From Agromyces protaetiae (lineage in GTDB: Bacteria > Actinomycetota > Actinomycetes > Actinomycetales > Microbacteriaceae): a DNA stretch of 64,000 nt. Below, piece by piece: positions 45,395 through 53,809 of the stretch. Numbering within the stretch: position 1 is the first letter of the stretch; the number at the start of each line of letters is the position of its first letter. The stretch spans positions 2,170,001 to 2,234,000 of the forward strand of contig NZ_CP133018.1 of assembly GCF_030866785.1 (NCBI RefSeq), read 5' to 3'. A program made the translations under genes and the position numbers. The notes under the pieces were generated by a model. It saw nothing but the letters and a program-made list of their open reading frames with translations, did no database searches and was not told the origin of the DNA.

Positions 45395-46213
45395 TCATTG
45401 CACCACCTGGAAGTCCCAGGGGTCGGTGCGCAGCTCGCTCACGGCGAGCTCGAGGTCGGGATGCTCCGCACGGAGCTGTGCGGCGGCACGGTCGAGCCAG
45501 AGCCATTCACTGGCCCAGTGCGACACGTCGACGAGCGCCGGGCCGCGGCCGAGCAGCGCCTGCTCACGTGCCTCGGACGCCGGGTGGTGCCGGAGATCGG
45601 CGGTCACGTACACGTCGGCAGCGCGGACCGCGGGGTGCGCGAGCAGCGAGTCGCCGGCTCCCCCGCAGACGGCGACCGTCTCGACGACGTCGTCATAGCC
45701 GCCCGAGACACGCACCCCGGTCGCGGTGGGCGGCAGGATCTCGGCGAGTCCACGCGCGAACCGGCCGAGCGTGGTCGGCTCGGCGAGTCGGCCGACCCGG
45801 CCGAGCCCGCGAGCGGGCTCGAGGCCGGGAACGATGGGCGTGGCATCCGTCAGCCCGAGCCGGTCGGCGAGGATCGCCGACGTGCCGTCCTCGACGACGT
45901 CGGCGTTCGTGTGCGCCGCGATCAGTGCACAGTTCGCGCGGATCAGACGCACGATGAGCGCGCCCTTGTAGCGGTCTTCGGCGACGCTGGTGACACCGCG
46001 CAGGAGCAGCGGATGGTGCGTGAGCAGCAGGTCGGCGCCCGAGTCGACGGCCTCGTCGACGGTCGCCGCGACCGCGTCGACCGCGAGCAGCACACGCGAG
46101 ACGGAGCCTTGCGGGTCACCGGTCACGAGCCCCGGCGCATCCCAGCCCTCCGCGCCCGCGATCGGCCAGAGCCGCTCGATCGTGTCGAGGAGTTCGCGGA
46201 GCTGCACAGGCAC
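45395..46213 (-). CDS. Nif3-like dinuclear metal-centre protein
   Basis: 272-aa member of the NIF3/YbgI family, toroidal hexamers binding two metal ions; often annotated GTP cyclohydrolase I type 2-like, but true function is uncertain. Metal ligands are in DLLLTHHPLLLRG near residue 65, ALIAAHTNADV near residue 98 and VDVSHWASEWL near residue 232. The GTG at 46213 has TAGGCT ending 6 bases before it. That hexamer begins with the TAG stop codon of copC, so the gene has its own leaderless promoter at the very end of copC. Confidence 0.9.
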   Translation of the reverse strand: MPVQLRELLDTIERLWPIAGAEGWDAPGLVTGDPQGSVSRVLLAVDAVAATVDEAVDSGADLLLTHHPLLLRGVTSVAEDRYKGALIVRLIRANCALIAAHTNADVVEDGTSAILADRLGLTDATPIVPGLEPARGLGRVGRLAEPTTLGRFARGLAEILPPTATGVRVSGGYDDVVETVAVCGGAGDSLLAHPAVRAADVYVTADLRHHPASEAREQALLGRGPALVDVSHWASEWLWLDRAAAQLRAEHPDLELAVSELRTDPWDFQVVQ

Positions 46214-46222
46214 CCGTTCAGC

Positions 46223-46843
46223 CTAGCCGCCCAGTGCCCTCGCCCCGCGGCGTCGCTCGCACCGACGTGTGCCGCGATGCCGGCGACGCACCATCATCAG
46301 CCACCACGCGATGCCGAGGGCGGCGCCCGCCGCGAGCGTGAGCAGCACGAGCCAGGTCACCAGGCCGCTCCCGAGCGGGTCGGCCCCCTCGTGCGCGACG
46401 GGCGTGTCGGGTTCGAAGCTCGGCACCCCGGGCGCCGGCTGCGTGCGCGCGGCGGCGGCGCCCACGAAGAACGAGAACGCGCCGAGGACGGGGTGGCCGT
46501 CGGCCGAGACCACGCGCCACATGACCTCGTAGTCGCCGTCGGCCAGGGGCTCGAGTTCGACCGTGACGACGGACCCGTCGACGACGGGATCGCTCGCAGC
46601 CAGATCGTGAGGGTCCTTGGCGTTCTGGTCGGTGACGAGGACCTCGGCGCCGGCGGTGAGCAGATCCTCCGAGAAGGTGAGCGTGACCTCCGTGGGCGCC
46701 CCCGCGACGGGCTCGCCGGGCGCCGGCGCGGTCGAGATGAGCTCGGCGTGCGCCCAGGCGTTCGGGCCGGCGGTCAGCGCGGCGAGCACGGCGACGGCCG
46801 CGCCGAGTGTCGCGGCGCGCGGTCCGCTTCGGCGGCGGCTCAT
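46223..46843 (-). CDS. copC: CopC-domain copper-binding protein with membrane anchor
   Basis: Exported copper-resistance/copper-uptake protein (206 aa). A signal peptide ends at AWA|HAELISTAPAPGE, leaving the N-terminal copper-ligand His on the mature protein. The CopC beta-barrel contains TFSEDLLTAG and SADGHPVLGAFSFFV with a further conserved His. A linker and a C-terminal transmembrane helix (about residues 166-190) followed by a basic tail anchor it. ATG 46843 overlaps the stop of the kinase gene (ATGA). Last gene of the multicopper oxidase operon; copper delivery to that oxidase is plausible. Confidence 0.9.
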   Translation of the reverse strand: MSRRRSGPRAATLGAAVAVLAALTAGPNAWAHAELISTAPAPGEPVAGAPTEVTLTFSEDLLTAGAEVLVTDQNAKDPHDLAASDPVVDGSVVTVELEPLADGDYEVMWRVVSADGHPVLGAFSFFVGAAAARTQPAPGVPSFEPDTPVAHEGADPLGSGLVTWLVLLTLAAGAALGIAWWLMMVRRRHRGTRRCERRRGARALGG

Positions 46844-47703
46844 CTGGCGGGCCCGAAGGTGTGGCCGAACGTGTGCCGGACGTTGTCGAGATAGGCCTGC
46901 CTCGAGGTCGGCGCCGCGAGCGCGAACGCGGCGTCCTCGATCCACGTGCAGCGCGCGTGGAATCGGATGCGGGAGGCCTCGTCATCCGTGACCGGCTGCC
47001 CGAGCGCCTCGCTCACGCGGAAGGCGGAGCCGGGACCGAGGTCCCGGTAGATCGATCCGAGGTCGCGGGCGGGGTCGGCACGAGCGGCGTCCGTCCAGTC
47101 GATGACGCCCGTCACCCGACCGACGTCATCGACGAGGATGTGCTCGGCGCCCAGGTCGTTGTGCTGCGCGATCACGTCGCCTCGGTCCGGCGGAGGGGCT
47201 TCGTCGAAGGACTCCGCAATGCGTCGTGCCTGCTCGGAGGTGAGGTGCGGACGGATCGTCTCGAACGCGTCGAGGGCGTCCCGGCGCCACGCCTCGTTCG
47301 GGTAGGGGTCGGCCGGGAGGAGGTGCGCGGCTCCGAGCGCCCGGAGCGTTCCCAGCACGTCGATCAGCGCGCGCTCCACCGGCTCCGACTCCCGGCTCCG
47401 CAGATGGATCAGCGGGGTGCCGGTGAGTCGCCGGTACGCGAACACGCCGAGGTCGGGGTCGTACATCAGCGGGATCGGAACGGGCACGGTCGTCGACGCC
47501 GCGAGCGCACCGAGCAGCGCGACCTCGCGAGCGAGCGCACGGGGGTCCGTACTGCGCCTGACGATGCACTCGCCCACCGCGAAGGTCGTGTTCTCGGCAC
47601 GGCGCGAAATGAGCTCGGGCTCCCGGTCCGCATCCCAGAGCCCGTGCCGGCGTCCGATCTCGGCGAGCATCGTCCGATCGACGTCCTCGAGGTGCACGTT
47701 CAC
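46840..47703 (-). CDS. APH-family phosphotransferase
   Basis: 287-aa kinase of the aminoglycoside phosphotransferase/choline kinase fold. Motifs: ENTTFAVGECIVRR (phosphate loop and ATP-binding strand region), VIAQHNDLGAEHILVDD near residue 190 (Brenner-type catalytic loop H-N-D with Asp) and GVIDWTDAARADPARDL (metal-binding D-W-T/S-D). All catalytic residues are present, so it should be active on an unknown small molecule. The GTG at 47703 overlaps the peroxidase stop (GTGA) and its stop overlaps the copC start (ATGA); a second GTG at 47697 has better SD spacing. Its place inside a copper/peroxidase operon is odd. Confidence 0.85.
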   Translation of the reverse strand: MNVHLEDVDRTMLAEIGRRHGLWDADREPELISRRAENTTFAVGECIVRRSTDPRALAREVALLGALAASTTVPVPIPLMYDPDLGVFAYRRLTGTPLIHLRSRESEPVERALIDVLGTLRALGAAHLLPADPYPNEAWRRDALDAFETIRPHLTSEQARRIAESFDEAPPPDRGDVIAQHNDLGAEHILVDDVGRVTGVIDWTDAARADPARDLGSIYRDLGPGSAFRVSEALGQPVTDDEASRIRFHARCTWIEDAAFALAAPTSRQAYLDNVRHTFGHTFGPAR

Positions 47704-49091
47704 CCTCCTCCCCGCCCTCGGAGCAGGGTGTCCCCGAGGTATCCGTCGTCGCCGAAGCCAGGCAGGACGGCGAAGATCGCACTGCCGGTGTGGGTGACGA
47801 ACCGATTGAGCCGATCCTGCTCGGCGCTGCGGCGCTGGGCACGGATGAACTGCTCGTCGGGATCGTTCCCGTAGGCGCAGAACAACAGTCCCACGTCGAT
47901 CGCGCCGTGCCCACCGTGCGTGTGTTCCGGGGTGCCGGGGGCGTGCTCGTGTTGGGTCTCCGGCGTGGTCGGGTCGGGGCTGCCGCCCGCGGTCGCGATG
48001 AGCTGGCCGTAGTCGTAGGTGTAGCTGCGCCGGAGCATCGGAATGCCCCGGACGCGGCGGATGTGGGCGTCGGTCGCGATGACCGGGTCAGCGCCCGACC
48101 GTGCCGTGAGGTCCGGTTCGTCGAACTCGGCCTTCCCGGTGAGCGGTGCGCCGTCGGAGCGGCGGCGGCCGATCACGGCATCCTGCTCGTCCCGGGCGGT
48201 CAGATCCCAGTCCGCCGTCTTCATCCGGATCTTGCGGAAGACGAGGTACGTGCCTCCGGCGAACCACTCGGGTTCGTCGTCGAGGGCCCAGACGGTCTCA
48301 GCCAGCTCGGCGGAACCGAGGCGCGGATTGGAGGTTCCGTCCTTGTGCCCGAACATGTTGCGTGGCGTACCGCCGTCCGCCGGCACGCCGAGGAATCCGG
48401 ACTGTGTCCACCGCAACGTCGCGTACCCGGGGATACGCGCGCGGATCGATCGCATCGCCGCGCTGACGACCTGCGGGTCGTCCGCGCAGATCTGGAAGAG
48501 CAGGTCGCCGTCGCACCACCTCGCGTCGAGCCCGTCGCCATCGAAGGCGGGGAGCTCGCGAAGCCGTCGCGGAGCCGGCCGTTCGACGCCGGGGAGCGTG
48601 AACACCCTCGGGCCGAGTCCCACGGTGACCGTCAGCCGAGCGGGCGAGAGACCCGTGGCGAAGTCCGTCGGCACCGACGCGCCGGGCGGGAAGAGCGGCG
48701 ACGGCGGCGGGTCCTCGCCTCGCGTGATCCGGGCGATCGTCTCGGTCAGATCCTGCAGGAGGTTCCGGAGCGTCGCGGCATCGCCGACGGTGAGATCGAC
48801 GGCGACCAGTGTCGCGTAGATCTGTTGCGGGGTGTCGATGCCCGCCTGGTGCACCCCGGAGGCCGGCACCACGGCGGCCTTCGCCGCCACCGCTTCCGGC
48901 GGAGAGCGGGGCGCGATCAGGTGTCCCGCGGCGAAGCCGCCCGCCGCGAAGCCGCCCGCGGCGGCGGCGCCGACCGTCGCCACGGTGGATCCGAGCAGCG
49001 CCCGACGCGAGAGCGTGACGGACCTCCGCTGTGGCAGATCGGCCTGCGCCCGGTCGTGGTCGTCGTCGTGGTCGTCGTGGTCGTCGTTCAA
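47700..49091 (-). CDS. DyP-type peroxidase with Tat signal
   Basis: Dye-decolorising haem peroxidase (463 aa) of the exported EfeB-like class. The N terminus is a run of His and Asp, then the twin-arginine signal TLSRRALLGST near residues 26-36 with a long Ala/Gly core. The haem-site GXXDG motif is GHKDGTSNP near residue 247, and the C-terminal half carries GIPMLRRSYTYDYG and LLFCAYGNDPDEQF. A His-rich insert (QHEHAPGTPEHTHGGHG) precedes it. The TTG start at 49091 overlaps the oxidase stop (TTGA) and has GGAGGA 8 bases upstream. The His/Asp N terminus, unusual before a Tat signal, may bind metal. No efeU/efeO genes are adjacent. Confidence 0.9.
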   Translation of the reverse strand: MNDDHDDHDDDHDRAQADLPQRRSVTLSRRALLGSTVATVGAAAAGGFAAGGFAAGHLIAPRSPPEAVAAKAAVVPASGVHQAGIDTPQQIYATLVAVDLTVGDAATLRNLLQDLTETIARITRGEDPPPSPLFPPGASVPTDFATGLSPARLTVTVGLGPRVFTLPGVERPAPRRLRELPAFDGDGLDARWCDGDLLFQICADDPQVVSAAMRSIRARIPGYATLRWTQSGFLGVPADGGTPRNMFGHKDGTSNPRLGSAELAETVWALDDEPEWFAGGTYLVFRKIRMKTADWDLTARDEQDAVIGRRRSDGAPLTGKAEFDEPDLTARSGADPVIATDAHIRRVRGIPMLRRSYTYDYGQLIATAGGSPDPTTPETQHEHAPGTPEHTHGGHGAIDVGLLFCAYGNDPDEQFIRAQRRSAEQDRLNRFVTHTGSAIFAVLPGFGDDGYLGDTLLRGRGGG

Positions 49092-50689
49092 TGTCCGTGT
49101 CCTCCGTTCGCGTCGCCGGGGTCCGTGTTCCGGCTCGGGCCGCCCCGACTGACCACGAATTGGGACATCAGTCCTTCGTCCTCGTGGAGCAGGAGATGGC
49201 AGTGGATCATGTAGGGCTTCTCGTCGTCGACGTAGTCCTCGAACCGCATCATGATGCGGTACTGCCGTCTCGGCTCGAGGTAGATCGTGTCCTTCCAGCC
49301 CAGGAGTTCCGGGGGCGGTTCGGCCCCGTCGATGTCGAGCACCTGGAACTGCACGTCGTGCACGTGCCAGTTGTGCGGGAACAGGTCGCGGTTCGTGACC
49401 TCCCAGAGCTCCGTGGAGTCGACCTGCATGACCTCGTCGATGCGGCCGATGTCCATGCGGCGCCCGTTGATCTCGCGGTCCTGCACGCTGAACGTCCGGG
49501 TGGTGTCGGCGTCCGCTTCGACGAATCGGTCGATCTCGGCGAAGCGTTCGGCCAACGGTGCGGAGGGCTGCAACTCCGCTGCAGCTCGGAGCAGCAGCAC
49601 ATCGAACTCGTCGGTCCCGCCGTACGCGAAGGGGGCCGCGACCTCGCCGAGGTCCGGCGGCAGCGACCGCAGCATGGTCTGCGTACCGGGCGCGACCCCG
49701 ACCACGATCTCCGCGCGCTCGCCGGGTGACAGTCGCACGTGATCGGTCGCCAGCGGGGCGCCGAGGAGCCCTCCGTCCGTGGCGACGAGCGAGAACGCGC
49801 GCCGGTCGTCGAAGGCGAAGTCGTAGGTCCTTGCGCTGGACCCGTTGAGGATGCGCAGCCGCACGAGTTCCGTCGTCACATTGAACACTGAGCCCCAGGC
49901 GCCGTTCGTGAGGATCACGTTCCCGAGCAGGCCCACCTCATTGCCTTGGGCGTCGAAGTCGAACTCACCGTTCGATCGGAATCGCTTGTCCTGCACGATG
50001 AGCGGGATGTCGTCGACGCCGTACTGGGCAGGCAGCCCGACGTCGTCGCTCGACTCGTCCTCCAGGATGAACATGCCCGACAGCCCACGGAGCACGTGCT
50101 CCTCCGTCTGTCCGTGCGGGTGCGGGTGATACCAGAGCGTCGCCGCCGGTTGATCGATCCGCCATTCCGGACGCCACCGGCCACCCGGTTCGATCGGCTG
50201 GTGAGGCCCGCCATCCATGGCGGCCGGCAGGTGCATCCCGTGCCAGTGCACGGTCGTGGTCTCCGGAAGCTCGTTCTCCACCTCGACCGCCACCTGCTCG
50301 CCCCGGTGCGCCCGGAGCGTCGGGCCCAGATAGTCGCCATCGAACCCCCATGTCGGGGTGGTCATGCCGTCGACGAACCGCATCTCCCCCTCGCCGGCCG
50401 TCAGCGAGAACACGCGGACGCCGTCGACCACTTCGGACTCGGCCAGCGGCGGGATGGGCAGCGCCGTGTCGAACGCCGGCGGATCCTTCGGCGTGAACGG
50501 AGACCCGCCTTGGCCGAAGTTCGCATCGAAGACGCACGCCGTGAAGGTGGTCGCGACCGTGATCAGCACGGCTCCGAGCAGAATCGCCGGACCGGCCATC
50601 CGGCCGCGGCGCCACCGCTGGGCACGGTGCTGTTCGGGTTCACGGGTGGTTGCAGTGGCGCACTCGGTGGCGGCTGGGCCGGTGGTCAT
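49088..50689 (-). CDS. Multicopper oxidase
   Basis: Exported laccase/CueO-like oxidase (533 aa) that couples substrate oxidation to O2 reduction. A hydrophobic N-terminal segment ending TFTACVFDAN (residues ~33-55) is a signal or lipoprotein-type anchor. All four copper motifs are visible: HWHGMH near residue 147, WYHPHPHG near 187, HNWHVHD near 438 and HCHLLLHEDEGLM near 500 with the T1-copper Cys and axial Met. The C terminus ends GGHGH. ATG 50689 is fixed by TACCGT ending 6 bases upstream; it heads the four-gene operon with the DyP peroxidase, APH kinase and CopC. Substrate may be a metal ion or phenolic. Confidence 0.93.
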   Translation of the reverse strand: MTTGPAATECATATTREPEQHRAQRWRRGRMAGPAILLGAVLITVATTFTACVFDANFGQGGSPFTPKDPPAFDTALPIPPLAESEVVDGVRVFSLTAGEGEMRFVDGMTTPTWGFDGDYLGPTLRAHRGEQVAVEVENELPETTTVHWHGMHLPAAMDGGPHQPIEPGGRWRPEWRIDQPAATLWYHPHPHGQTEEHVLRGLSGMFILEDESSDDVGLPAQYGVDDIPLIVQDKRFRSNGEFDFDAQGNEVGLLGNVILTNGAWGSVFNVTTELVRLRILNGSSARTYDFAFDDRRAFSLVATDGGLLGAPLATDHVRLSPGERAEIVVGVAPGTQTMLRSLPPDLGEVAAPFAYGGTDEFDVLLLRAAAELQPSAPLAERFAEIDRFVEADADTTRTFSVQDREINGRRMDIGRIDEVMQVDSTELWEVTNRDLFPHNWHVHDVQFQVLDIDGAEPPPELLGWKDTIYLEPRRQYRIMMRFEDYVDDEKPYMIHCHLLLHEDEGLMSQFVVSRGGPSRNTDPGDANGGHGH

Positions 50690-50695
50690 GCGAGC

Positions 50696-50701
50696 ACGGT
50701 A
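50696..50701 (-). promoter_or_regulatory. -10 hexamer of the multicopper oxidase operon
   Basis: On the minus strand TACCGT ends exactly 6 bases before the ATG, predicting a leaderless operon mRNA. Confidence 0.55.
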
Positions 50702-50793
50702 CGAAGGGCTGGGACCGGCCCGCGTCCGCCCGGGATCGATTCCCACGTCGCCCGGGGGCGACACCCGCCTGTCGCCTCACCACCCTGGCGGGG

Positions 50794-51786
50794 TCAGGTG
50801 ACCCCATGCGGCCGGCGAAGTGCCCGGTCGTCGGCGGCCGCGTCCGCGGCGGTCCAGGGCGCCGGGGTCCGATGCTCGAGATGCCAGCGCACGGAGTCGG
50901 CCACGCGAGCTTCGACCGGCTCCGGCGCCCAGCTCAGTCTTGCCTCCGCGAGTCGCGTATCGACCAGGACGTGCTGCGGATGCGCCTTCGTGAGCATGAG
51001 GTCGGGAGGAAGCGCGTCCTCCGCGACGCGCACGAGGTCGATCTGGGCTTCTGCGGCAGAGGCGATCTGTTGCATCCACTGGCGGATCGACACCGTGGTG
51101 GGCTCGGCGAGGTTGATGGTCGTGCCCCGCGCCGCAGGCTGGCCGAGGGCTGCGACGACCGCCGCGGCGACATCCTCCACGTGCGCGCGGCTCCAAAGCA
51201 GATTTCCCGCCCCGACCGGTATCGCCCGGCGTCCGGCCAAGATCCGCCGTAGCACGAACCCCTCGCGGCACTGCGGGTCCCCGGGTCCGTAGACCATCGG
51301 CAGACGCAAGACGGTCGCCCCGCGTATCGACCACCCCTCCTCGACGTCGATCTTCTCGTACCGGGCCGGGACACCCGGCGGTGGGTCGTCCCGGTAGAGG
51401 TGGCGGCGCTCGCGCAGCGGCGCATCCTCGCGCAACGGGACCGCGGCACAGGCTTCGCCCGAGACGAATCCATCGAACGCCGCGTAGACGTCCTGACTGG
51501 AGAGCACGATCGCGGGGATCCCATCCGGCACGACGCTCGCCGCGATCGCCGCATCCTCCCGAGTCAACGCGTAGGTGTCGACCACCGCATCGGGCCGGAA
51601 CCGCCTGATCTCAGGCCGGTGCGCCGGCAGGTCCGCTCGGTCACCATGGATGTGGATCGCGCGCGCGAGCTCGGGCGGTTCGGTGCGCCCCCGGTGGTAC
51701 AGCGCGACGACGTCGCCGCGCCCGAGCAGCGCGCGGGCGATCGCGCGGCCGATGAACGAGGTGCCGCCGAGGATGAGGATTCGCAT
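50794..51786 (-). CDS. NAD-dependent epimerase/dehydratase family protein
   Basis: 330-aa Rossmann-fold protein of the extended SDR family. The nucleotide-binding motif GGTSFIGRAIARALLGRG is at residues 7-24, followed by LYHRGR as in the RNA-binding/isoflavone-reductase-like subgroup. The catalytic region has VLSSQDVYAAF and RYEKIDVEEGW, so the usual YxxxK is present as RYEKID. Substrate is unknown. ATG 51786 is set by homology; the gap to the divergent histidine kinase (about 170 bases) contains short GACGTCGGT repeats but no clear promoter for this gene. It lies upstream of the oxidase operon with about 100 bases between. Confidence 0.85.
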   Translation of the reverse strand: MRILILGGTSFIGRAIARALLGRGDVVALYHRGRTEPPELARAIHIHGDRADLPAHRPEIRRFRPDAVVDTYALTREDAAIAASVVPDGIPAIVLSSQDVYAAFDGFVSGEACAAVPLREDAPLRERRHLYRDDPPPGVPARYEKIDVEEGWSIRGATVLRLPMVYGPGDPQCREGFVLRRILAGRRAIPVGAGNLLWSRAHVEDVAAAVVAALGQPAARGTTINLAEPTTVSIRQWMQQIASAAEAQIDLVRVAEDALPPDLMLTKAHPQHVLVDTRLAEARLSWAPEPVEARVADSVRWHLEHRTPAPWTAADAAADDRALRRPHGVT

Positions 51787-51943
51787 GGGTCGTCGTCGCC
51801 TCCAGGCCGGGTCATCGTCGATGCGACGTCGGTGACGTCGGTGACGTGGTCGACACCATACGAGACGACGGCAACCGCCGGACCCGGCCCGGTGCGGTGA
51901 GGTTGTCGCTCCAGGGCGACTGACGGATTCACGGCTCCGGTTC

Positions 51944-51949
51944 TACGAT
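51944..51949 (+). promoter_or_regulatory. -10 hexamer of the two-component system
   Basis: TACGAT ends 6 bases before GTG 51956, which selects that codon over the ATG directly following it. Confidence 0.55.
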
Positions 51950-51955
51950 CGCACT

Positions 51956-53149
51956 GTGATGGAGCAGATCCCCGAGCAGCACCGCACCGGCGCCCCGCCG
52001 CCGCCGTGGGCGATCGACCTCCTGCTCGGCATCGGCGTGACCCTGACCGTCTCCCTGTTCATCGCCGCGGACATCCAGGGCAGCGAACCCGACGCGTGGG
52101 CCTATCTCTGGGCGGTCGGGCTCGGCGGACTCATGCTCGTCCGCCGGCGCTACCCGGTTCTCGTGGTCGTGCTGTCGGCGGGCGCCGTCATCTCGTACTA
52201 CGCGGCCGGATATCCGGCGATCGGCGTCGCGGTGCCGCTCGCTGCGGCGGCCTTCTCCGCCGCCGAGTTCGGGCGGATGGGCGCCGCGATCGTCACCTGT
52301 TCCGCCGTGCTCCTGATCTCGGTGGTCTACCGGGTCGCGTCCGGGCAGGATCCCGCGCTCGTCCTCTGGTTCGACGCGCCCGGTCACGCGCTCCTGCTCG
52401 CCGCCGCCATCGCGCTCGGCGACGGCGTACGCTCCCGTCGACGACTGCGCCAGCAAGCATCCGAGATCGCCGCACTCACCGCGGAGCGGTCCGCGCGCAA
52501 CGCGGAACGACGCGCGCTCGCGGAGCGGCTCGCGATCGCCCGCGAGCTCCACGACTCCATCGGCCATGCCCTCACCGTGGTCACCCTGCACGCGCAGATC
52601 GCCGAGGAGGCGCTCGCCGTCGACCCACCGCCGAGGCGGGACCAGGCCCGGGCCCGCGACGCGATCCGGGTGATCGTCGACACGACGTCCTCCTGCTTCG
52701 AGGACCTTCGGCGCACGGTGGGGCGATTGCGGAGCGCGCACGGCAGCACCCGGCCGGCCCTGCGGATCGCCGACCTCGACACCGCGTTGACGTCGGCGCG
52801 TCAGGCGGGGCTCGACGTGAGGACGCGCGTCGTGGTCAGGTCCCCGATCCCGGTCGCGGTCGAGACGGCCATCTACCGGATCGTCCAAGAGTCCGTCACG
52901 AACGTGATCCGGCACGCCGACGCGACGCGAGTCGAGGTCGATGTGACGGAGATGGAAGGAATGATCGCGGTGAGCATCGTCGACGACGGCGCCCCTGGTC
53001 CGTCGGTGCCCCCGCCGGTCGTGGCCGAAGGGAGCGGCGTGGCCGGCATGCGTGAGCGGGCCGCCCTCCTCGGCGGATCGTTCTCGGCGGAACGGCTGAC
53101 CACGGGGTTCGCGGTGCGGGCCTCGTTCCCGTTGGCGGTGATCGCATGA
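51956..53149 (+). CDS. NarL-type sensor histidine kinase (HisKA_3)
   Basis: 397-aa membrane sensor. About four to six hydrophobic helices fill residues 18-160 with very short loops, so the stimulus is probably sensed in the membrane. The dimerisation domain has the phospho-acceptor His in ARELHDSIGHALTVV near residue 200. The HATPase_c domain has the N-box VQESVTNVIRHADAT near residue 310 and the G-box VDDGAPGPSV and GVAGMRERAALLGGSF. The cognate response regulator overlaps its stop by 4 bases. The signal is unknown. Confidence 0.92.
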   Translation: MMEQIPEQHRTGAPPPPWAIDLLLGIGVTLTVSLFIAADIQGSEPDAWAYLWAVGLGGLMLVRRRYPVLVVVLSAGAVISYYAAGYPAIGVAVPLAAAAFSAAEFGRMGAAIVTCSAVLLISVVYRVASGQDPALVLWFDAPGHALLLAAAIALGDGVRSRRRLRQQASEIAALTAERSARNAERRALAERLAIARELHDSIGHALTVVTLHAQIAEEALAVDPPPRRDQARARDAIRVIVDTTSSCFEDLRRTVGRLRSAHGSTRPALRIADLDTALTSARQAGLDVRTRVVVRSPIPVAVETAIYRIVQESVTNVIRHADATRVEVDVTEMEGMIAVSIVDDGAPGPSVPPPVVAEGSGVAGMRERAALLGGSFSAERLTTGFAVRASFPLAVIA

Positions 53150-53799
53150 CCACGGTGGTGCTCGTCGACGACCAGGATCTGGTGCGCGCGGGGCTGCGCA
53201 CCCTGCTGACGCACGACGGCGCGGTTCAGGTCGTCGCCGAGGCCACCGACGGGCGCCGCGGACTCGAGACGGCGCGCAAGTACCGTCCTGACGTCGTCCT
53301 GATGGATCTCCGGATGCCCGTGATGGACGGCATCCAGGCGACGCGTGCGATCCGAAACACCCCCGAGCTCAGCGGGACGCACGTCGTGGTCCTCACGACG
53401 TTCGATGACGACGCCGACATCGTCGAGGCGATTCGCGCCGGCGCGATCGGCTACCTGCTGAAGGACACCCCTCGCGATGATCTCCGCGACGCCGTCGCGC
53501 GCGCGGGCCGGGGCGAACGACTGCTCTCACCCGCGATCACGGAACGGGTGATGGATCTCGTCGCGGGCGGACGCACCGCGCCCACGCCCGACCCCCGACT
53601 CGAGTCGCTCAGCGAGCGCGAGCTGGAGGTGCTCGCACGCATCGGACACGGCGACACCAACGGCGAGATCGCGGCCGCGCTGCACCTGAGCCCGGCCACG
53701 GCACGCACCTACGTCAGCCGCATCCTCGCGAAGCTCGGCGCCCGAGACCGCCCTGAGCTCGTCGTGATCGCGCACCGCTCAGGGCTGGTCCTCCCCTGA
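53146..53799 (+). CDS. NarL/FixJ-type response regulator
   Basis: 217-aa regulator paired with the preceding kinase (ATGA overlap). The receiver domain (1-120) has VLVDDQDLVRAGL, the phosphorylation Asp in PDVVLMDLRMPVMDG near residue 54, and the conserved Thr/Lys in VLTTF and YLLKDTPRDDL. The C-terminal LuxR helix-turn-helix (about 150-215) shows SERELEVLARIGHGDTNGEIAAAL and TYVSRILAKLGARDR. It probably controls a small regulon, often a neighbouring transporter in this class, but none is adjacent. It is convergent with the GNAT gene 10 bases away. Confidence 0.94.
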   Translation: MTTVVLVDDQDLVRAGLRTLLTHDGAVQVVAEATDGRRGLETARKYRPDVVLMDLRMPVMDGIQATRAIRNTPELSGTHVVVLTTFDDDADIVEAIRAGAIGYLLKDTPRDDLRDAVARAGRGERLLSPAITERVMDLVAGGRTAPTPDPRLESLSERELEVLARIGHGDTNGEIAAALHLSPATARTYVSRILAKLGARDRPELVVIAHRSGLVLP

Positions 53800-53809
53800 G
53801 CGGCTCGTC

